Assembly (NCBI GenBank): GCA_945952575.1
Contig: CAMFIY010000050.1
Span: 1 to 11,873, forward strand
Reading direction: 5' to 3'
Source of the DNA: an uncultured Leucobacter sp.
GTDB lineage: Bacteria; Actinomycetota; Actinomycetes; Actinomycetales; Microbacteriaceae
Length of the DNA: 11,873 nucleotides
The position numbers and the translations under genes were made by a program. Shown piece after piece: positions 7,362 through 11,873 of the stretch. Under the pieces are notes generated by a model, which was not told the origin of the DNA, made no database searches, and worked only from the letters and a program-made list of their open reading frames with translations. Each line of letters opens with the position of its first letter. Position 1 is the stretch's first letter.

Positions 7362-8141
7362 TCAGGACCTCACGATCCGAGCGGCGACCGACGCCGTCTG
7401 ATAGCTGCCGGCGTACGGCGCGGCCGCCACCTTGAAGTAGAACCGTCCGCTCGTCTTCGTGTACTTCCCCGAGACGCGGATCGATGCCTTCGCGTACGAC
7501 ACCGAGGAGTTCACGAGCTTCGCGCTGGCGACCTTCTTGTAGGTCGTCTGCCCGGAGGCCTTGTAGTACGCGTAGACGGTCGCGCCGACCTGGTAGTACG
7601 GCGCCTTGACCGTGATCGTCCGTGCGCTGCCGACGCGCACCGACGGCGAGGAGACCCGCGTGATGCTCTTGGAGAACTTGGTGTTCGCCTTCACCGTGAC
7701 GTCCTTGGTGACGGTACGCGCCACATCGCTCGGGCTCTGCCTCACCGAGACCGAGAGCTGATACTTGCCGGGTGTCGTCCCGTCGAAATGCACCGATGCG
7801 GGGATCCCGTAGGGGGTGTCAGGGGTGATGTTGCCCTCGGCCTCGGCGAGAGCGAAATACTTCCCGACATAGGACGGGCGGATCGCCGTGTTGCGCGCGA
7901 TCATCTTCGACTTCGTCTCGGCCGCATAGGTGACTCCGTCGGTGGGGCCGGTGAATTGGAAGTCGTAGGTGAGATCCTTGTAGTCGCTCGTGGGCAACGA
8001 GACCGATGACGGCCCCGTGAGGGTCATCGGTTCGTCGAACGAGCCGAGCGCCATCGCGGGCGCGCTGCCGAGGCCCAGGACGAGCGCTACCGCCCCGGTC
8101 GCGGCGGCGCTGCCGAGCCCGAGCTTCTTCATCTTCTGCAT
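7362..8141 (-). CDS. Secreted protein of a three-member tandem family, copy B
   Basis: The function is not recognised. The ATG at 8141 follows AAGGA at a 7-nt spacing. The 259-residue product begins MQKMKKLGLGSAAATG and has a signal peptide ending in AMA at 29-31. No cysteine is present. Shared motifs are TGPSSVSLP (42-50), FTGP (63-66), MIARNTAIRPSYV (80-92), TPGKY (123-127), APYYQVGA (180-187) and AAPYAGSY (240-247). The C-terminal third (KVAAAPYAGSYQTASVAARI) is close to both copies A and C. Two beta-rich domains, split near residue 150, are likely. The gene has its own upstream region and its own terminator, so it is probably monocistronic. A cell-surface, adhesive or envelope role would be a guess: no sortase signal, lipobox or C-terminal membrane anchor is visible. 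Confidence 0.82.
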   Translation of the reverse strand: MQKMKKLGLGSAAATGAVALVLGLGSAPAMALGSFDEPMTLTGPSSVSLPTSDYKDLTYDFQFTGPTDGVTYAAETKSKMIARNTAIRPSYVGKYFALAEAEGNITPDTPYGIPASVHFDGTTPGKYQLSVSVRQSPSDVARTVTKDVTVKANTKFSKSITRVSSPSVRVGSARTITVKAPYYQVGATVYAYYKASGQTTYKKVASAKLVNSSVSYAKASIRVSGKYTKTSGRFYFKVAAAPYAGSYQTASVAARIVRS

Positions 8142-8148
8142 ACGTGAG

Positions 8149-8169
8149 TCCTTACGTTCAAGTCAGGGA
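8149..8169 (-). promoter_or_regulatory. Conserved leader element with ribosome binding site, copy B
   Basis: On the minus strand this reads TCCCTGACT-N5-GTAAGGA and ends 7 nt before the ATG of copy B. The same element, with identical outer blocks and an identical 5-nt gap length, precedes copy C. It includes the Shine-Dalgarno AAGGA. The UCC at its 5' edge can pair with the GGA of the ribosome binding site, so an mRNA hairpin masking translation start is possible, though this is speculative. Confidence 0.55.
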
Positions 8170-8320
8170 ATCTCTCCCGTTCGAATCGTATGGGACTACT
8201 TGGCGGATTCAGTCACTGGATAGGGATCCGAAAGCTTATGAAGCTATCTATTTGATCACGGTGAAGCAGTTGCAACCCTGGGCCCGACCCGGAATCGCAC
8301 GCGGCATGCGAAAAGCCGAA

Positions 8321-8350
8321 CGGGGCCGCCGCCCGAAGGCGACGACCCCG
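8321..8350 (-). terminator. Terminator hairpin of copy C
   Basis: On the minus strand the arms CGGGGTCGTCGCC and GGCGGCGGCCCCG flank a TTCG tetraloop, followed by TTCGGCTTTT, a recognisable T-rich tail. All 13 positions can pair in minus-strand RNA because the two non-Watson-Crick positions become G-U pairs; in plus-strand RNA the same positions would be C-A mismatches. The hairpin is therefore oriented for the minus strand, that is for copy C. Confidence 0.85.
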
Positions 8351-8383
8351 CGAGTCCACCGGCCGGAGGCCGGAGAGTAGCGA

Positions 8384-9181
8384 CTACCTCCTGGTGATGA
8401 CGGCGCTGGCGGTCTGGTACCCCGGCGCGTAGGGCGCGCTCGTGACCTTCACGTACAGGCGCGTGCCCGTCTTCGTGTAGGTGCCCGAGAGCTTCAGCGT
8501 GGTCTTCGACGAACCGGAGGTGTAGTTCGCCAGGGTCCTCGCCGTAGTGACCTTGTGATAGCTCTTCTGACCCTTGAGCTTCGCGTAGATGGCCGCCTTG
8601 GCGCCCACCTGGTAGTAGGGCGCGGTCACCGGGACGTTCCAGGTGCGTCCCGCGATGCCGCTGGCCATGACGCTGGTCCGCGCCTTCGAGAAGGTCGGGC
8701 TCGACCTGACGACGATGTCCTTCTTCGCCGAGTGGGTCGCGACTGCCGTGCCGCCGTTCTTCTGGATCACCGGAACCGACATGCGGTACTTGCCGGGCGT
8801 CGTGATGTATCCGTAGATCTTCCCGGTGAAGGAGTAGGTGCCCGGTGTGCTCGGGTTGTACGTCACCGGGTAGAGTCTGAAGGTCTTCTGCACGTAGGAC
8901 GACTTGATCTTCGTGTTCCGCGCGACCATCGAGGTCTTCGCGTCACCCCATGCGTACGTGTAGGGAGCGCCGGGCCCGGAGAAGGTGACCTTGAACGGAA
9001 CATCCTTGCCGGATGACGAGGTCGACGCCGGGAGGTAGGTGCTCGTGGGGGCGCTGATCGTCGGAGGGTTCGTATCGAACGTGCCGACGGCCATCGCCGG
9101 AGCGCTGCTCAGGCCCAGCACCAGTGCGGTCGCACCGGCAGCGGCGATACCGCCGACGCCGAATCGCTTCAATTTCTGCAT
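8384..9181 (-). CDS. Secreted protein of a three-member tandem family, copy C
   Basis: The function is not recognised. The ATG at 9181 follows AAGGAAG at a 6-nt spacing. The 265-residue product begins MQKLKRFGVGGIAAAG, very like copy B, with a signal peptide ending in AMA at 29-31 and no cysteine. Shared motifs are SAPTSTYLP (43-51), FSGP (67-70), MVARNTKIKSSYV (85-97), TPGKY (128-132), APYYQVGA (187-194) and SAPYAPGY (248-255). An extra TPGTYSF at 112-118 before the common TPGKY block suggests a small internal insertion or strand duplication. It is the first copy in the transcription direction and has its own leader and terminator. No membrane anchor is seen, so the product is probably secreted or loosely held in the envelope. 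Confidence 0.82.
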   Translation of the reverse strand: MQKLKRFGVGGIAAAGATALVLGLSSAPAMAVGTFDTNPPTISAPTSTYLPASTSSSGKDVPFKVTFSGPGAPYTYAWGDAKTSMVARNTKIKSSYVQKTFRLYPVTYNPSTPGTYSFTGKIYGYITTPGKYRMSVPVIQKNGGTAVATHSAKKDIVVRSSPTFSKARTSVMASGIAGRTWNVPVTAPYYQVGAKAAIYAKLKGQKSYHKVTTARTLANYTSGSSKTTLKLSGTYTKTGTRLYVKVTSAPYAPGYQTASAVITRR

Positions 9182-9189
9182 ATGTTTCT

Positions 9190-9210
9190 TCCTTACTGCT
9201 CAGTCAGGGA
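9190..9210 (-). promoter_or_regulatory. Conserved leader element with ribosome binding site, copy C
   Basis: The minus strand reads TCCCTGACT-N5-GTAAGGA, matching the element before copy B in both outer blocks and in spacing, and ends 8 nt before the ATG. In this copy the element also lies within an interrupted palindrome, TCAGT-CCCTG-ACTGA on the minus strand (9200-9214). Confidence 0.55.
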
Positions 9211-9227
9211 CTGACCCCCCGACTGGA

Positions 9228-9233
9228 ATCCTA
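9228..9233 (-). promoter_or_regulatory. Possible -10 box of copy C
   Basis: TAGGAT on the minus strand matches TATAAT at 4 of 6 positions, including TA and the final T. It would place the transcript start about 40 nt before the ATG, so the conserved leader would be in the mRNA. No good -35 box is present at 17 nt. The box overlaps a small imperfect hairpin (CGACT/AGTCG arms, 9220-9237), which could instead end the sugE transcript. Confidence 0.3.
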
Positions 9234-9266
9234 GTCGAACTCTCAAAGGGTCCTTGACGCGGCGAC

Positions 9267-9596
9267 TCAGTGACCGGCGTCGCTCACGAGCTTCAGGCCC
9301 ACCACGCAGCCCACCAGCACCAGGATCAGGGCGACCTTGATGAGGCTGATCGCCTCGGCTCCGGTGATCATCGCATAGACGACGGTGAGAGACGCCCCGA
9401 TCCCGACCCAGATGGCATAAGCCGTGCCGGTCGGGATCTCGCGCATCGCGAAGGCGAGACCGGCCATGCTCGCGATGAGCCCGACAACGAAGACGATCGA
9501 CGGGACCAGTTTCGTGAGCCCGGCGGATCTGCCGAGCGCCGTGGCCCAGATGGCCTCCAGCACGCCCGAAACGATCAGAACGATCCATGCCAACAT
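9267..9596 (-). CDS. sugE: SMR-family guanidinium exporter (Gdx/SugE type)
   Basis: This is a four-helix inner-membrane exporter of the small multidrug resistance family, which works as an antiparallel dimer and swaps protons for substrate. The ATG at 9596 is chosen because AGGAGG lies 5 nt upstream and the protein then begins MLAWIVLIVSGVLEAIWATA; an upstream in-frame start would add six residues across the ribosome binding site. The product is 109 residues, a normal SMR length. Residues matching the Gdx binding site are Glu14, Trp17, Ser43, Tyr60 and Trp63 (in AYAIWVGIGA). Trp17 separates Gdx from EmrE, which has Gly there. Only one SMR gene is present, which fits a homodimer. The upstream guanidine-III riboswitch independently supports guanidinium as the inducer and likely substrate. 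Broad drug export is less likely. Confidence 0.9.
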   Translation of the reverse strand: MLAWIVLIVSGVLEAIWATALGRSAGLTKLVPSIVFVVGLIASMAGLAFAMREIPTGTAYAIWVGIGASLTVVYAMITGAEAISLIKVALILVLVGCVVGLKLVSDAGH

Positions 9597-9601
9597 GACT
9601 G

Positions 9602-9607
9602 CCTCCT
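9602..9607 (-). promoter_or_regulatory. Ribosome binding site of sugE, adjacent to riboswitch
   Basis: AGGAGG on the minus strand lies 5 nt before the ATG at 9596 and only 2 nt after the last aptamer base (9610). Such closeness suggests that guanidine binding changes access to the ribosome binding site, which implies translational control. Confidence 0.8.
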
Positions 9608-9609
9608 GT

Positions 9610-9650
9610 GGCAAGTCTTGTCGCAGGTGGGGTACTTGACCTTCGTCCCA
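9610..9650 (-). ncRNA. Guanidine-III (ykkC-III) riboswitch aptamer
   Basis: On the minus strand this 41-nt segment carries GGGACGAAGG, then GTACCCC, then GCGACAAGAC in the order and spacing of the guanidine-III class. By memory, the Thermobifida fusca example has GGACGAGG, GUACCC and GACAAGAC at almost the same positions over 41 nt. Helix P1 can form from UGGG with CCCA. The pseudoknot helix P2 can form from CAAGU with ACUUG, plus two GC pairs across a bulged U. The P2 bases differ from the example I recall yet still pair, which is covariation rather than mere similarity. It controls the SMR exporter directly downstream. Confidence 0.9.
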
Positions 9651-9674
9651 GAGCCTCGGCTACTCGGCTCACCA

Positions 9675-9698
9675 CCCAGGATTCCACGCCCTCCTGGG
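9675..9698 (-). terminator. Possible purL terminator hairpin
   Basis: CCCAGGA (9675-9681) and TCCTGGG (9692-9698) form a perfect 7-bp stem with a 10-nt loop, starting 16 nt after the purL stop. A second inverted repeat, GAGCC/GGCTC (9651-9670), follows before the riboswitch. No T-run follows either, so termination is plausible but unproven; purL may read through into the riboswitch. Confidence 0.4.
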
Positions 9699-9714
9699 CA
9701 AGCGCTGGGCAGAT

Positions 9715-11873
9715 CTAGCCGATCACCGCGCCGAAGCGCTCGGGGAGCGTGGCCCGGTGCGCCGCGCCCAGCTCGCCGAGCGGCAGCGTGAAGCGATCCT
9801 GCACCTCGATCGCCGCATTCGCGCCTGAGAGATCGGTCACGCCGATCTTCATCACCGGGTAGCCGCGCCCCTCGCAGAGGCCGCGGAACTTCACGTCCTC
9901 CTCGTGCGGCACGGCGACCAGCACGCGGCCCTGCGACTCCGAGAAGAGCGCCGCCGTGGCATCCACGCCGTCTCGCGACCTGATCTCGTCGATCCACACG
10001 CGCACACCGACGCCGAAGCGCAGCGCGCCCTCGACGAGCGCCTGTGCCAGCCCGCCCTCGGAGAGGTCGATCGCGGCCGAGAGGAGGCCGCCCTGCGCGG
10101 CCGCGTGCAGCAGTTCGGCCAGCGAGCGCTCGTCCTCCAGCCGGGCGAGCGGGGGTCGCCCGCCCAGGTGCCGATGCACGGTCTCGGCCCAGGCCGAACC
10201 GTCGAGCTCATCTCGCGTGGTGCCGAGCAGGTAGAGGTGCTCGCCCTGATCCTGCCAGCCGGAGGGCACTCGGCGGGCGACGTCGTCGATGATCCCGAGC
10301 ACGCCGACCACCGGGGTCGGATGGATCGGGGTGTCGCCGGTTTGGTTGTAGAACGACACGTTGCCGCCCGTGACCGGCACCTCGAGTGCGAGGCAGGCGT
10401 CGGAGAGCCCCTCGACGGCCTGGGAGAACTGCCACATGACCTCGGGATTCTCGGGGCTGCCGAAGTTCAGGCAGTCGGTCACCGCGGTGGGCACGGCGCC
10501 GGAGGCGGCGACGTTGCGGTACGCCTCGCCGAGCGCGAGCTGGGCGCCCGCGTAGGGGTCGAGCTGGCAGTAGCGGCCGTTCGCATCGGTGGCGATGGCC
10601 ACCCCGAGCCCGGACTCCTCCGAGACGCGGATCATGCCGGCGCCGTCCGGGAACGAGAGGGCGGTGTTGCCGAGCACGTAGTGGTCGTATTGGTTCGTGA
10701 CCCACGAGACGTCGGCCTGGTTGGGGGACGAAGCGACCGCGAGCACCTGGGCGCGCAGCTCGGCGGGGTCGGAGGAGCGCTCGAGGCCCGAGGCGTCGAC
10801 GCCGGCGGCCTGCAGATCGTCGATCCATCCGGGATAGGCGACCGGGCGCTCGTAGACCGGGCCGTCGACCGCGACGGTCGACGGATCGACGTTCACGATC
10901 TCCTCGCCGCGCCAGTTGATGACGGGGCGGTCGGTGTCGGTGACCTCGCCGAGCACGCTCGTCTCGACGTCCCACTTCTTCGTGACCGCGAGGAACGCGT
11001 CCAGCTTCTCCGGGGCCACGACCGCCATCATGCGCTCCTGGCTCTCGGACATCAGGATCTCCTCGGCAGTGAGCGAGGGATCCCGCAGCAGCACGCTGTC
11101 GAGCTCGATGAACATGCCGCCGTCACCGTTCGCCGCGAGCTCGCTGGTCGCGCAGCTGATGCCGGCTGCGCCGAGATCCTGGATGCCCTCGACGAGATCG
11201 CCGGCGAAGAGCTCGAGGCAGCATTCGATCAGCACCTTCTCCGCGAAGGGATCGCCCACCTGCACCGCGGGGCGCTTGGTCGGGCCGCCCTCGGCGAAGG
11301 TGTCGGAGGCGAGGATCGACGCGCCGCCGATCCCGTCGCCGCCGGTGCGGGCGCCGAAGAGCACGACCTTGTTGCCGAGGCCCGAGGCGTTCGCGGTGTG
11401 CAGATCCTCGTGCCGCAGCACGCCCACGCCGAGCGCGTTGACCAGCGGGTTCGCCTGGTACACGCCGTCGAAGACGGTCTCCCCGCCGATGTTGGGCAGG
11501 CCGAGGCAGTTCGCGTAGGAGGAGATGCCCGAGACGACGCCGTGCACGACCCGCGCGGTGTCGGGATCGTCGATGTCGCCGAAGCGCAGCTGATCCATCA
11601 CCGCGACCGGGCGCGCGCCCATCGAGATGATGTCGCGGATGATGCCGCCGACGCCGGTGGCCGCCCCCTGGAACGGCTCGATGTACGAGGGGTGGTTGTG
11701 GCTCTCGACCTTGAAGGTCACCGCCCAGCCCTCGCCGACGTCGATCACGCCGGCGTTCTCGCCCATGCCGACCAGCAGCCGCTCGCGCATCCGGTCGTTG
11801 ACCTTCCTGCCGAACTGGCGCAGGTAGATCTTCGACGACTTGTAGGAGCAGTGCTCCGACCACATCACCGAGT
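9715..11873 (-). CDS. purL: Phosphoribosylformylglycinamidine synthase subunit PurL (5' end outside window)
   Basis: PurL is the large subunit of the FGAM synthase of PurL-PurQ-PurS type, which converts FGAR, glutamine and ATP to FGAM in purine synthesis. About 718 residues are visible. The frame is open to the window edge and starts at SVMWSEHCSYKSSK, the conserved block with the catalytic histidine, so an estimated 45-60 N-terminal residues lie outside. Further landmarks are ESHNHPSYIEPFQGAATG (ATP/FGAR site), GGETVFDG, ARTGGDGIGGAS, QDLGAAGISCATSELA, MSESQERMMAV, PVTGGNVSFYNQ and DLSEGGLAQALVE. Two AIRS-like halves are present in the usual order and end in TAG at 9715-9717. There is no C-terminal glutaminase domain, so the protein is the short PurL and needs separate PurQ and PurS, which are not in the window. 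Nothing looks broken. Confidence 0.97.
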   Translation of the reverse strand, partial: SVMWSEHCSYKSSKIYLRQFGRKVNDRMRERLLVGMGENAGVIDVGEGWAVTFKVESHNHPSYIEPFQGAATGVGGIIRDIISMGARPVAVMDQLRFGDIDDPDTARVVHGVVSGISSYANCLGLPNIGGETVFDGVYQANPLVNALGVGVLRHEDLHTANASGLGNKVVLFGARTGGDGIGGASILASDTFAEGGPTKRPAVQVGDPFAEKVLIECCLELFAGDLVEGIQDLGAAGISCATSELAANGDGGMFIELDSVLLRDPSLTAEEILMSESQERMMAVVAPEKLDAFLAVTKKWDVETSVLGEVTDTDRPVINWRGEEIVNVDPSTVAVDGPVYERPVAYPGWIDDLQAAGVDASGLERSSDPAELRAQVLAVASSPNQADVSWVTNQYDHYVLGNTALSFPDGAGMIRVSEESGLGVAIATDANGRYCQLDPYAGAQLALGEAYRNVAASGAVPTAVTDCLNFGSPENPEVMWQFSQAVEGLSDACLALEVPVTGGNVSFYNQTGDTPIHPTPVVGVLGIIDDVARRVPSGWQDQGEHLYLLGTTRDELDGSAWAETVHRHLGGRPPLARLEDERSLAELLHAAAQGGLLSAAIDLSEGGLAQALVEGALRFGVGVRVWIDEIRSRDGVDATAALFSESQGRVLVAVPHEEDVKFRGLCEGRGYPVMKIGVTDLSGANAAIEVQDRFTLPLGELGAAHRATLPERFGAVIG

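Larger units (their letters stand above)
8142..8383 (-). other. Intergenic region between copies C and B, with an AT-richer block
   Basis: This 242-nt gap holds, in the direction of minus-strand transcription, a small hairpin right after the copy C stop (CCGGCC-GGA-GGCCGG at 8359-8373), the copy C terminator (8321-8350), an AT-rich stretch at about 8205-8275, and the copy B leader (8149-8169). The AT-rich stretch, roughly half A/T or more against about one third elsewhere, is the probable promoter region of copy B. TTGCAA at 8270-8275 could be a -35 box, but no well-spaced -10 box is certain. It also contains AAGCT-TATG-AAGCT (8232-8245) and CAGTCACTG (8205-8213). Confidence 0.4.

Noticed and set aside
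8175..8200. GTTCGAATC resembling a tRNA T-loop
   Set aside because: The flanks do not form a T-stem and no acceptor, D or anticodon arms are present, so it is a chance match.
7295..8350. The two similar hairpins as a CRISPR array or mobile-element ends
   Set aside because: There are only two copies about 1 kb apart, each placed just after a stop codon and with no spacers, transposase or target duplications. Terminators explain them.
9610..9650. Guanidine-I or guanidine-II riboswitch
   Set aside because: Only one ACGR-type block is seen instead of two hairpins with that loop, and the guanidine-I core is absent. The guanidine-III blocks and spacing fit much better.

Overview
The window is high-GC DNA with GTG/ATG starts, GTGA/ATGA stop-start overlaps and Actinomycetota-type gene content: a DUF4244 Flp-like pilin, an Rv3654c-like TadE family protein, a TopA with no zinc fingers and a Lys/Ala tail, and a guanidine-III riboswitch. 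Microbacteriaceae is the best guess; the genus cannot be fixed from the sequence. No tRNA, rRNA, CRISPR array, transposase or integrase was seen.

Positions 1-3031 (+): the distal part of a Tad/Flp pilus or type II/IV secretion-like cluster. The order is TadA/CpaF ATPase (5' truncated by the window edge), one compact F-domain membrane protein that appears to combine TadB and TadC, a pilin with an unusually long leader, a TadE-like minor pilin, and an Rv3654c-like small exported protein. Four of the five genes meet a neighbour by a stop-start overlap or a short overlap. The order matches the mycobacterial Rv3659c-Rv3654c region. Positions 3081-6418 (+): topA (DNA topoisomerase I) and tmk (thymidylate kinase), overlapping by 4 nt.

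Positions 6422-9181 (-): three tandem paralogues of about 260 residues, each with a Sec signal peptide and no cysteine, sharing several motifs (ARN-x2-I-x2-SYV, TPG-[KRT]-Y, APYYQVGA, APYA-x-GY). I do not recognise the family. Two copies share a 21-nt leader element at the ribosome binding site and near-identical terminator hairpins, so whole transcription units seem to have been duplicated. They sit directly downstream of tmk, where many Actinomycetota carry holB. This is the least described part of the window.

Positions 9267-11873 (-): a small multidrug resistance family protein of the Gdx (guanidinium exporter) type, preceded by a very convincing guanidine-III (ykkC-III) riboswitch next to its Shine-Dalgarno sequence. 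Upstream of that lies the purine gene purL, whose 5' end is cut by the window edge. The riboswitch and the conserved binding residues agree that the exporter is induced by, and exports, guanidinium.
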